The position numbers and the translations under genes were made by a program. Under the pieces are notes generated by a model, which saw nothing but the letters and a program-made list of their open reading frames with translations, was not told where the DNA came from and did not search any database. Positions 32,900-42,653 of a stretch of DNA of 64,000 nt are shown in pieces. How positions within the stretch are numbered: position 1 is the stretch's first letter; the number at the start of each line of letters is the position of its first letter. This DNA comes from Labyrinthula sp. Ha (taxonomy: Eukaryota > Sar > Bigyra > Labyrinthulida > Labyrinthulaceae): contig JAALGZ010000004.1 of assembly GCA_015227615.1 (NCBI GenBank), positions 744,001 to 808,000 on the forward strand, written 5' to 3'.

Positions 32900-34513
32900 A
32901 TGAATAAATACAGAACAACAAGTTCAAGATATTTTCCAAATGCTTCAGTCGCAAGTTCACAGCCTCAAGCAACATCTGCAGGGCTTGATATATTAAGAAA
33001 AGGTGGAAATGCTGTAGATGCTGCTGTTGCCGTGTCGGTTGTTCTTTCGGTTGTCGAGCCTGCTTCCACTGGACTAGGGGGGGACTGTTTTCTTCTCTAT
33101 TATAGAAAGTCAGAAGGAAAAGTTTACGGGGTAAATGGATCTGGAAGATCACCCAGTGATAAAAATTATAATTGCGCAAAGGTTCGAGAGTTGACAAAAG
33201 CGACAAAGGATGATCTGTTGCCTGCGAGCAGTGTGCACTCGATAACAGTTCCAGGGGCTGTATCCGCTTGGGTTGATTCAGTCAATGCTTATGGAAGTGG
33301 AAAAGTTTCTTTAGCAGATATTTTTGCCCCTGCTATTAAGCTTTGTGATGAAGGATATGTCATTCATGAAATTACTGCGCTGCAGGAACTGCTCACTAAA
33401 CCGGTGCTTGATCAGTTTGAACGCCATTCAAAACCAGTTCCTAAAGTCGGTGATCTAGTTCTTAACAAGGAACTAGGATCAGTTCTTAGAAGTATAGCAA
33501 CAAATGGAAAGCAAGGATTCTATGAGGGGAGAGTTGCTCAACATATAGTTACAACGTGTCAACAGTATGGAAGCTTTCTGTCTTTGGAAGATTTACGAAA
33601 GCATGAAACTGAGTTTACAGAGTCAATGAGTGTCGAGTTTAATGGTAAGTTGATTCACGAGATGCCTCCTAATGGACAAGGCTTAACTGCGTTGGTTGCC
33701 TTCAAGATTTTGGAAAAACTGCGTCCAGAAAATGAGACTGAGAAAGTACATTTCATGATTGAGAGCTTAAGGTTAGCCTTTGCTGAAACTAGAAAACATG
33801 TTACAGACCCAAATTTTATGAAGGTTAAACCAGAAATGTTTTTATCTGATGAGCACATTTTGAAACTGGTATCCAAACTTGAAAAATATAAAGCCTGTAG
33901 CAATATTAAAGGAGCAGCACCGATGGAGTTGACCAAGTCTGACACAGTTAGTTTTCAAGTTGTAGATGGAGAAGGTAATGCAGTTAGTTTTGTTAACTCA
34001 ATCTATGGACCTTTTGGGAGTGGTCTCTATATACCAGAACTTGGCTTTGTCATGCAAAGCCGTGGAGGTAATTTCAGCTTAGATGAAGAACACGCAAATT
34101 GTGCAGAACCTGGAAAGCGGCCTTATCATACTATTATACCCGGACTTTGTTTAAATGGAGATTCTTCGCTTCACTCTTCCTTTACCGTAATGGGTGGATT
34201 TATGCAACCTCAGGGGCACGTTCAGTTGATGACAAACCTGTTAGAAAAAAATATGCTCCCACAACAGGCTTTAGATCAACCTAGATTTTGCATAATGGAT
34301 GGAACGAGCAATGGTGTAATATGCTTTGAAGAAGGGTTTGATGAGGAAATTATTGAGGAGTTGAAGAAACTTGGACATAAGATCAACCCAAAGCTTCTTA
34401 CAGGCGCTCAGAGAGCACTATTTGGAAGAGGGCAGGTTATTCAAACAACTCCTTCAGGATGGCTGTGTTCGGGAAGCGACAGTAGAGCTGATGGTCTAGC
34501 CTTTGGTTATTAA
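32900..34513 (+). CDS. Gamma-glutamyltranspeptidase-family enzyme
   Basis: A 537-residue protein from ATG 32900 with the layout of gamma-glutamyltranspeptidases. The N-terminal large-subunit signature is SSQPQATSAGLDILRKGGNA, then DAAVAVSVVLSVVEP and STGLGGDCFLLYY. The maturation site lies in KSDTVSFQVVDGEGNAVSF, where Thr349 would be the self-cleavage residue and new N-terminal nucleophile. Downstream, GSGLYIPELGFVMQ and GGFMQPQGHVQL fit the small subunit. Family members cleave gamma-glutamyl bonds of glutathione and related compounds, or act as amide acylases. No signal peptide or membrane anchor is present, so this resembles the cytosolic, bacterial YwrD-like branch rather than secreted GGT. 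The next gene starts only 33 bp after the stop. Confidence 0.85.
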   Translation: MNKYRTTSSRYFPNASVASSQPQATSAGLDILRKGGNAVDAAVAVSVVLSVVEPASTGLGGDCFLLYYRKSEGKVYGVNGSGRSPSDKNYNCAKVRELTKATKDDLLPASSVHSITVPGAVSAWVDSVNAYGSGKVSLADIFAPAIKLCDEGYVIHEITALQELLTKPVLDQFERHSKPVPKVGDLVLNKELGSVLRSIATNGKQGFYEGRVAQHIVTTCQQYGSFLSLEDLRKHETEFTESMSVEFNGKLIHEMPPNGQGLTALVAFKILEKLRPENETEKVHFMIESLRLAFAETRKHVTDPNFMKVKPEMFLSDEHILKLVSKLEKYKACSNIKGAAPMELTKSDTVSFQVVDGEGNAVSFVNSIYGPFGSGLYIPELGFVMQSRGGNFSLDEEHANCAEPGKRPYHTIIPGLCLNGDSSLHSSFTVMGGFMQPQGHVQLMTNLLEKNMLPQQALDQPRFCIMDGTSNGVICFEEGFDEEIIEELKKLGHKINPKLLTGAQRALFGRGQVIQTTPSGWLCSGSDSRADGLAFGY

Positions 34514-34546
34514 AAAGTTAGCGGGTAATAATTATATATAGATAGA

Positions 34547-35810
34547 ATGACAATAGCTGAGGAAAAGTCGCTAATAATTCAGTGCTTCTTGCGCTGTATG
34601 TTCGCCAGGGTGAGATTGAAGAAATACTTTCTTGCAAACATAGAGCGGGTATTGGATGAAGAGACTGGTTACTATTTCTTCTTTAATCTAAATACTAATG
34701 AGAGCGCATGGGAGATTCCATCAAATTTACATAAAAGGCTAAAAATCACAAGGCGAGATGTATTGTCACCGAAAGAAAGATTCGCGTTAGGGATTAAGAT
34801 AGAGAAGGAAGAGGGGAAGATGTTAAAACGAAAAGGTAATTTGAGCAATGACGCAGCTGCTAAGACAATTCAAAGTGCATTTCGTGCTTCTGTTTTTAAG
34901 AGGTTGCTCAAAAATTTAAGCAAAGAAGCATATGTGAAAATTTATGATGAAGAAGATGAGAAATATTTCTTCTACAACAGATTTCAGAGATCTTCTACAT
35001 GGACCAAACCAATATTTCTATGTGAAGATGATGTAGAGAAACTTCTGGTTGAAGGAAAGGAGGAAGAGAAGAAGGATAAAAAAGCAGGAGAAATTAACCC
35101 GGATGATCTTGATGAATCACTCTTAGAAGGAACGGAATTATTCTCATTATTAGGAGCTTATGGACTGCAAAAGTTAGCAAGAGTATTAATAGCAGAGAAT
35201 ATAGATGATTTAAAAACCTTTCTTCAGCTCAGAACAGAGGATTTTGATATGTTAAAACTATCCCCAGAAGAAAAATGTATCTCGTTGTGTATTAACTTTC
35301 ACTATAGCAATGATAAAGAATGTCTTTGTTCTTGAAAAAAAGAAAAAGGATGAGCTTCTTAGCATACAATTAGAAGATGATAAGAGAAAAAATTGTTTTC
35401 CAGTATTTTATAATATTGTTTTCTTCTCTTAGATGCTCAAGGGGGTTAAGTACGAGAGAATCTTTGCAGGTAAAGGAGATATAAAACCTCAACTGGGCTG
35501 GATAGTTAAATTTAATTACATTTCTTCTTGTGACGGTGAAGAGAAAGAGTTAGAAAGTACTTTTGCAAGAAAAAGACCGATTGAGGTTCGATTGGAAGAA
35601 AATACCCTTCTTCCTGGGTTGCAGGAACTACTACTCTTAATGGAAGTCGGCGAAAGAGGGAAGGCTGTTCTAGATCCCGTGAAATGTTATGGAATAAATG
35701 GGTTGCCGCCCCTAATCCCTCCAGGGGTACCCCTCCATCTGGAGATCGAACTACTGGATACATTTCAGTCCCCAGAAGTGGACCCTACTGTAGTGGAAAA
35801 ATACCTTTAG
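34547..35810 (+). CDS. IQ/WW/SAM/FKBP multidomain fusion protein (two tiny introns)
   Basis: Exons 34547-35276, 35308-35402 and 35433-35810 join to a 400-residue protein. The order is an IQ-like helix (about 8-25), WW-like 1 (about 34-60), IQ 2 (about 104-122), WW-like 2 (about 127-157), SAM-like (about 196-260) and an FKBP-type prolyl isomerase (about 276-385, ending YGINGLPPLIPPGVPL then LEIELL). Both WW-like units have the late aromatic/Trp-Pro half (Trp55, Trp152) but lack the first Trp. The evidence for fusion is that the 31-nt intron completes the last SAM helix (SPEEKSMIKNVFVLEK), and without it the two coding regions would overlap in different frames. IQ motifs suggest calmodulin or myosin-light-chain-like partners; the function is otherwise unknown. 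Parts of the classic FKBP active site are changed, so catalysis is uncertain. Confidence 0.75.
35277..35307 (+). other. 31-nt intron 1 of the IQ/WW/SAM/FKBP gene
   Basis: It starts GTATCT and ends CACTATAG, with a TATTAAC branch-site-like word 12 nt before the end. Its removal changes frame so that the SAM helix continues into the FKBP part. Confidence 0.7.
35403..35432 (+). other. 30-nt intron 2 of the IQ/WW/SAM/FKBP gene
   Basis: It starts GTATTT and ends TTCTCTTAG with a T-rich tract. It carries an in-frame stop if retained; removal joins the linker to the FKBP domain in frame. Confidence 0.75.
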
Positions 35811-36157
35811 TGTTATTAGAGTAATAGAAGTATCTTCCTCAAAGCTAGAACACATGATGCTCAAGTCACTCTACCATGACTTACAGGTGGATTCACAAAG
35901 TTTATTTTCAAGTGTTAACCTAGGGAATGGATTGTTGGAGAGGAGCAAGCTGAATTGCCAGAACGGAAAGTATATGACATACGGTTGTATATGATAAGAC
36001 TATATTCTTAATACTTTGAAGCAACCAACACAAATTTAATAAGCTGCAGGCGCACTTTTCCTTACGTAGAAAAAATTGGGTAAATGTTTTCATGGCATGT
36101 AGACAATCCATAAATCTAAGAACCCATTGGTGCTTTTTCTGTCTCTAAAATAATGTG
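35811..36157. other. Intergenic, 3' flank and insertion site of the young retroelement
   Basis: About 350 bp of AT-rich spacer with no gene. Its right end (ATGTG, 36153-36157) is repeated just after the far LTR and marks the target-site duplication. Confidence 0.6.
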
Positions 36158-36453
36158 TAGAACTATCTGGTATGAGCTTCAGACAGTTTGGCTGGTTCGA
36201 ACTTTCGAAGATACGACTTAACAGTTATCTCTCCTCTTGTGTATTGATATTCTCTGGCCTAGTTTCTTATAGTTAACTCTTATTCTGTTGGATTCTCTTT
36301 TTTTTTTACTTTTATTATTAAATTATTCCGTTGGATTGTTACACTGACCCTTTTGGTCATTCTGTGTACCCAATCATATCACTCTAACTACCCAATCATT
36401 TATATCCTATTCAATACTAATAACCAATAATGCAGAACTTCATAACGATACAT
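36158..36453 (-). repeat. Young element: 3' LTR (296 bp)
   Basis: Direct repeat of 45539-45834. A 12-nt purine run on the minus strand (36454-36465, plus-strand CCCCCTTCTCCC) touches its inner edge and is the expected polypurine tract. Confidence 0.9.
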
Positions 36454-37045
36454 CCCCCTTCTCCCACAAATGCGAGACTCCGTTCTGTCTAAGCACCGCC
36501 TGTACCCCAAGACTTCTCATATTTTCGTATAGGTCAGTCCTGGTCCCGACGTGCAGCCATCCTTTTTGTAGTCCGCTAATACTAGAAAATATCTCCGGCA
36601 AAACTGCATTCTCCCCCATTATCCACTTAATCTCCTCTTTCACCGCCAGTGGTTTTATTCCGTATTTTGCCCTATCAGCAAATATCACTTCTTGTTCCCT
36701 CAATACTTCCAACTCTATCGATCCTTCAACGTCGCGTCGCTTAAAGAAATATAATACTTCATGCGATCGCTGAAATATTTTTCCTAAAGCTCCTCTTACT
36801 TTTCCACGTGGCGTCATTTTTACCCATGTCCAACTATGAACGGGCTCATAATCCGCCTTGTCCATATATCGAAACGCCTGGCACAGCTTCCCCTGCGGAA
36901 TCCATACCGCCGTATACTGTGGTCTTACTTCTTTTATTCCGAAGTCCATCCAGTCTGCATTCCCGCCTCCGCCTAGATTCACTTCCGCGCTTTTCCAAGG
37001 CGGGTCGGCTAAAATCAGTTTTACTTCTGGCAACCCTGGCACTCC
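36440..37045 (-). mobile_element. Young element: MT-A70-family adenine-N6 methyltransferase domain
   Basis: The strand LPEVKLILADPPWKS holds the catalytic DPPW motif (about 36995-37006). It is followed by YTAVWIPQG, SWTWVKMTPRGKVRG, SHEVLYFFKRRD, then GIKPLAVKEEIKWIMGENAV and LQKGWLHVGTRTD. This is the full MT-A70 order: DPPW, aromatic strand, W-x-K, HE-LYF, KP helix, GW-x-x-G-x-R/E. The family transfers methyl groups from S-adenosylmethionine to N6 of adenine in RNA (METTL3/14) or DNA (METTL4, MTA1/AMT). Whether RNA or DNA is the target here is not visible. Its place after integrase and chromodomain is unusual. Confidence 0.8.
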
Positions 37046-37626
37046 CTGACTCCAGTCCATCTTATATGGATCAAGTGTATACCACACCTTCTCAGGTGGC
37101 GCTATACAACACTTCAGCACTACTTCGCTTTCTTCGAAAAAGATCTCAAATACTCGACCTACGCACTGTATCGCGGTAAGTTGTATTTTTCCATCATAAG
37201 ATATCAGATACCGCCACTTTGAATCCTGCTCGATTTGGAAGGGGATGTTCGTTAATGCCCGCGGCGTCCTGGTCGGCTCTTCGTGGCATTCATATCTTAT
37301 TCGAAAGCCATTTGCCTCCCATTCCGCTTCTTTATTTTCCTCAAAAGCGGCAGCCATCGTACTTACCATTTTCTCATATGTCGCTAATTTCCTGCTTAAC
37401 TCCGCCGCTTCCCTAACATAATTAGCAGCCCGCTTTCTATGCTTCCGCAAATCTGCCGCATATTTTAGCGCAAATTCCTTCGCTACTTCCTCATTCGAAA
37501 GTGCTAGCGCCTGCTCACAGTCAGAAAACCGCCTTACGCAGCGGAAATCCGCGCGCCTAATTCTTTCATTTGACTTTCGCGCTTTTTCAATATCCCAATG
37601 TTCTCCCCCTATCTCTTCAAGGTTCA

Positions 37627-37771
37627 GCCGCCCTAATTGCTGCTGGATATATCCTCGAATCATAGATGAACTTTTATGCGGGAGATATAAATGGTACTTC
37701 TCAAAGCAGTCGACACCAAATTTAAGCACCAGCTTTCTAATTTCCTGCTTTTCCGCTTTTGTCCATCCTTT
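37627..37771 (-). mobile_element. Young element: SANT/Myb-like segment
   Basis: A segment beginning GWTKAEKQEIRKLVLKFG and ending LPHKSSSMIRGYIQQQL has the helix and tryptophan spacing of SANT/Myb domains, which bind DNA or histone tails. It lies between the chromodomain and the methyltransferase, and the old element has an equivalent. A charged coiled-coil-like stretch follows (about 37370-37480). Confidence 0.5.
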
Positions 37772-37950
37772 TACCGCCGCCACAATATGTTGCTTGGTCG
37801 GTAATTTCGTTTGAGCTGCTGTTAAATAATCATGCCATTTCCGAAATCCTGGCATTCTCCTTATTATTCGATCAACACCATGTTCCGTTGTGATAAGCGC
37901 TTGCTTTGCTCTTTTTCGCAGTTTATCTTGGCTCGGTCTACGCGTTTTTG

Positions 37951-38128
37951 CCGACAAGTGTTCCGTCAGAATATTCTTCACATCCTCGTACATTGTTTGA
38001 ATAGGTTCCCAAGTGTTGTCTTCGTCACGAAAACCTCTCCATTTAACTTCTACTACATATTCGGTTAAATGAGGGTCGGATCTAACATCTCCGAAACCTG
38101 CTACTTCTAAATGTTTAAAGTTTCCGAC
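37951..38128 (-). mobile_element. Young element: chromodomain
   Basis: Segment with a VEVKWRGFRDEDNTWEPIQ core and a closing helix (EDVKNILTEHL), the standard chromodomain pattern including the aromatic residues that hold methyl-lysine. In chromoviruses this domain directs integration to heterochromatin. Confidence 0.8.
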
Positions 38129-38289
38129 ATAAACCTTTCTCAACGCCTCCGACGGTACAAACCCGCTCGGCTCATAAAGTATAGCCGGCTTCCATGCACT
38201 TCCGTCGTTTTTCCATCCAATGTTTTGATTCTGTAAACATTTCTCGAAACTACTTCTACAATTTGTGCCGGGCCAGACCACTCCAGCGC

Positions 38290-39330
38290 TAACTTATCGC
38301 GCTCTCTTGGAGTGCCTTTCGACGATACCAGGCACCAGTCCCCTTCATTATATTGAAGTAGCGCTGGATCAACCGCCGTCTTCTTTCTCCTATTGTTCAG
38401 TACTTTCTGAAATTCTACATACTTAGCGATTTTTCCTTCATAATCATCCAAGTGCTTTCTGAAAGCGGAACTCAATTTATATAGTATATCATCATCAATA
38501 CCGACCAACATCCTGGCGCCGCCTCGGATTCTTTCCACTACTGGCGGAAGACCCGCAGGTTCAATATACTGGCGCTCCGGATTTACATATAAAAATAATT
38601 CATACGCCGTCGGTGCATTTTTCCGACCGGGTATTCTCCGCGAAGGCACCGGTAACTCATTCATTGCACCTTGAATTTTATTCAATATTTTCGGCCACTC
38701 ATCCTCATTCAGCCGGTATTCGTTAACCAAACTCTTCAAGAAATTCAACACCTTTTTATTCACCACTTCAACTTCTCCGTTTGTCCAGCTCGCATAAGAT
38801 ACCGCGAAGCTTTGAGAAAAGCGAAGTTCCTTCCTAAGCACCGTCATTAACGAATTCGCAAAATGACTTCCGCGGTCCGTTACTAACGTAAAGTCTTTTT
38901 CCAATTTATAATTTGCCGCAAATCTATCAAGCGCTTCTACAACCGCCTGTGTATCCGGTGTTTTCGTATGCGTTAGCTGCGTAAATCTGCTAAAGGCATC
39001 TGTTAATACTAAAATATGCCCTATTCTATTTACGTACAGGAAGTCTGCAACTAAAGTTTCACGCGGCCGCCTGGCTCTCGTGACCAAGCTGTAGGTTGTT
39101 TTTATCGCCTTCGGGAGTCTGCGGCAGTGTATGCAGTTATCCCTGAATAAGCGGATTAATTCAACCATCTTCTTCCATGGGGTATCTCCTCTTAACGTAC
39201 GCTCCATGGCGGCGGGAATTCTCCATTCAAATTTAGCCGCCTCCGCCAAGTCCGCCTCAAGGGAACCGTGCTTATTTGCTAAATGTATGTGGACTAATTG
39301 CCGCTCCAAAAGTGAAGTCGGCAAAATAAT
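38290..39330 (-). mobile_element. Young element: integrase
   Basis: Integrase with an N-terminal zinc-binding H..H..C..C part (IHLANKH, then CIHCRRLP) and a DDE core: LVADFLYVNRIGHILVLTDA, then LVTDRGSHFANSL and SYASWTNGEVEVVN. The C-terminal part leads straight into the chromodomain region. The same core signatures occur in the old element at 10.7-11.8 kb. Confidence 0.85.
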
Positions 39331-40079
39331 CTTCCCCGACAACCTTTTTATTCTCGAGGTTCTAGTGATCAACTCTTTTCTCTGCTCATTAATAACTTCC
39401 GCTTCCGTCAGCGGCGCCCAATCGCCTTCAAAATATGGGTTGAATACTGATACCCTATATTTATCAAGTGACTTAAGCGACGCATATATCTTTTTATCCA
39501 TCTGACGTTTTGGTCTCAGGTGGTTGACTCTCACCATTGTGCTTCTTATCTTTGCAGTAGTGCCATCCTCATCCTCCGACGATGAATAAGCATCCGTCTC
39601 AATGTAGCGCTCTTTTTCTGTGTCGCTAATATCCGACGGAACTTCAGTCGGCCACGTCGCGAAATCCTCCGTCAGCTTTCTCCATTCTTCTTCAGAATAT
39701 TCCTTTTTAATTTGGCGCTCTATTTCTTTCATAAGATTCAGCGCACCTTCCTCTCGCAGCGGTTTCCGCATAATCCGCCTAGTAATTTGCCGACAACCTG
39801 TTACCGTCGGTTGCACAAAATACTTGGGCGTGATACTCATATTCAACCCTTCTCTCCATTTTCGTCTTTTTGGTTGCAATAAGTCGGGTGTCCAGTCTTC
39901 AAAATCTCTCTTGATTCTAAAGAATAGGTCCTCATCACCAAGTAGCGAATCATCTCTCTCGGTATATACGGATAAAGCATCAAGCACTGCTTCCTGAAGC
40001 CACTCTTTTATTCTTGCGTCAGTCTCCTGTCGGCATTTCTCCGACACTCTTCTCAGGCGCTTCATCGCGCGCGGCAGGA

Positions 40080-40638
40080 CGGGTATTTCTCTTTCCGCTT
40101 CCCGTGTCTGCACCCTTACCGTTCTTACGGCCATGCTTCCGCCATCGTCTGTCGGCGCCGCCCATCTCGTAAGCATGTCCGCAAAAATATTACTATCTCC
40201 GTCGACGTGATGGATGTCTACCAACACATGTTGCAAGATCACCATCCAGCGCTGTAGGCGGTTAAGATGTCCATGATTAATCTTTGACCCGCCTTGCAAT
40301 ATTGCTTTCAGGTTGAGGTGATCCGTGTATACTTGTACCGCTGTCGGATGAAATGGCAACAAGTATGAAAGTTTGTTGAACGTTCGGATTATAGGGTATA
40401 GCTCTTTATGACATATACCCCATACAAGTTGACTTGCGTCAAATTTCCCGCTAAAAAACATCATTGGATAAACTGTCTTTTTTAACAAATCCTTTCCGCG
40501 CTCCTCTTGACGCGCTTGGAATAGGATGGCGCTATGATATTTATCCGACGCATCGGTTACCAGAATTAAATCCATGCTCCGATCATAGTGTTGTAGGCGC
40601 GCCTTTGCGGCATCCGCCAATCTCTGCTTAAAGCGCAT
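40080..40638 (-). mobile_element. Young element: RNase H
   Basis: Ty3/gypsy-type RNase H. It begins with LILVTDASDKYHSAILFQ, continues through CHKELYPIIRTF and VYTDHLNLKAIL, and ends HHVDGDSNIFADMLTRW. The acidic catalytic residues of the fold are recognisable. Confidence 0.8.
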
Positions 40639-40662
40639 AAAAGTCGCTTCTAATTCTTCGTT

Positions 40663-42198
40663 TCACAAAATTCGCTTCTTCTCTTTTAAAAGCTTCTTCT
40701 TCTTCCCTTTCATTTCCGGGTAAAACAACATAATTTTGTCTCTAAGTTCCGCCATTTCGGGAACTGCTGTTGTCAACCATTGCGCCAAGTGTAAGAGCTT
40801 TGCCAACTCGTATACATACTCTGGCTCTGGGACAAGTAAAATCTTTTCGTAATACTTCTTCGAAAAATTCCATCCGCCATTCTGCAGAATCCTTCCGCAA
40901 TACTCGATACCCGTCGTAAATAATATTGATTTTGTCGGGCTAATTCTAACTTTCCACTTCCGCAAATTGCGCAAAACATCTTCCAATATTCTGATGTAGC
41001 GTTTAAAATCCTTCGCATGTATCAACGTATCGTCAATCCATTGAACGATTCCGTTGCCTTCTTTATTATAATTAGCCGCCGCAATATGATCCACCATGCG
41101 CTGGTGAAAAAATACTGGGGTGGAATGGTATCCCATTGGCGCAAATTGCAATTGAAATACGCCATAAGTTGTCATAAGGTTGAAATACTTCTTAGCGCGG
41201 TCCGTAATTGCTAATTGATCAAATCCGCTCACAACATCTAAACATCCATAAAACCGCGCCGGCGCCGTGTTGACTAATTGTGTTTCAAGTATGGGGAGTA
41301 TATTTACATCCCTATGCAATACCTTATTCACTGCAACTAAGTCCAACACCATGCGCCAAGTATTATTTTTCTTAGGGACAGCAAAGACAGCCGACCCATA
41401 AATTGCTTGTCGGATTTTCTTTGCCATACCCTTCTCAACCATTCCGTCCAATTTTTCCTTCACAAATTCCGCCTTTCCAGGCCCCAGCGGCCGTGGCGCG
41501 GGCATCTTGAATTCCACCCATTCTATTGGCACAACATCCATAGGCGGCAAAAGGCTAATCCCTATTTGTGACGTACTTGTTGCAAAAACATCTTCATATT
41601 TGAGGCATAGATCCATCAGCCGCTTGCGCTGGTCTTCATTAGCGTCGCCAGCGGCTTCTACCATTTTTGTTATCGCCTCGCGTATCTCAGCCTTTTCCGC
41701 CTCCGGTTTATAGAGCGCGTTTCCTTCGGGAAGCATTAATTGCTCTAAGTTGTCTTCGTCAACTACATCCTTATTTTGCTTTAGGTGTATCGTTTCTCCA
41801 AACGGTATACCTTTTGCATTCCCGTCGCGCAGACGTCTACTAAAATCAATCGACGCCGCGCGGATCGACGGAACGTCGGCAAGGACTTCCATTTTACCGC
41901 CCGTTAGTTTTCTAATCATAGCCGCCAAGCGCAGCCTAGGCAGCCTTAACCCCGTCAAAAATTGCACATTCTTTGACTTCTGGCGGTTAAGTTTCTGTGC
42001 CTTCAAATTTTTCGTAAAGACAAAATACGTTTTTACCGCCAGCACCCCTTCGGCGTCTTCATCCACAATCTTTACTATTTCAGCTAAAGCATATCCATAT
42101 TTCGTGAAGTTAGAAATTGAACCAAGTATTAAATTTAAGCTCAACCCAACTACGACGATATCATATACTCCAGAAAGCTGTCCAAGTTCCTCCGACAT
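40663..42198 (-). mobile_element. Young element: reverse transcriptase region
   Basis: Reverse transcriptase segments in order: AVPKKNNTWRMVLDLVAVN, then DVVSGFDQL, FAPMGYHSTPVFF and the catalytic QWIDD box (the usual YVDD/FIDD position), then GIEYCGRIL. The domain spans about 40860-41560. The upstream part is a linker with a LLPPMDVVPIEW-type entry common in this superfamily. Confidence 0.85.
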
Positions 42199-42288
42199 CA
42201 GCGCTCTTACAACTGCGGCGCTATCAGCAAAGCAACTTCGACAAACCTTCAGGCACGCGGGACCGCTTTCCGCCTCGCTGCCAACTTC

Positions 42289-42645
42289 CTACGCATTTTG
42301 GTGCGGCATCAATCCCGCCTCTTCCAGCGCGGGAGCTCCGATCAATAGTTCCTTCCATTTTCTATCTTCTACAAGGAACACCTTCATTCTGCGGAAGTCG
42401 CACTTCCAGATGCCGCCGATGCGCAATTCAAGATCGGTATAACCTACTTTAGTTATACGGAGATCCGTTGTTCCGTCAGCTAAGGTTATTCTCTCTTTGA
42501 CATCTTCTATAGCGTCCATCATCCACGCATGTTTGTGGAGTGAAGCGACACTCTCATCCGCTCCACTGTCCAGGATCGCGTCTGAAATGCGATCTCCTGA
42601 TCTGACATGGTGGATGGTTACGTCCTTTTTTTCCGCCCTTCTCAC
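42289..42645 (-). mobile_element. Young element: retropepsin-type protease
   Basis: Contains an AILDSGADESV segment, the D-S/T-G-A active site of retroviral-type aspartic proteases, followed by a hydrophobic strand pattern (LADGTTDLRITKVGYTDLEL). Position between gag and reverse transcriptase is as in Ty3/gypsy elements. Confidence 0.75.
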
Positions 42646-42653
42646 CGAAACAT

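Noticed and set aside
35433-35810. FKBP as a separate gene starting at 35433
   Set aside because: The ATG sits directly after an intron-like acceptor. The upstream frame completes the SAM helix of the preceding coding region, so a single fused gene explains the sequence better.
36192-36202. tRNA-like B box (GGTTCGAAC) inside the LTR
   Set aside because: No cloverleaf or A box at a proper distance could be drawn, so it is not a tRNA gene.
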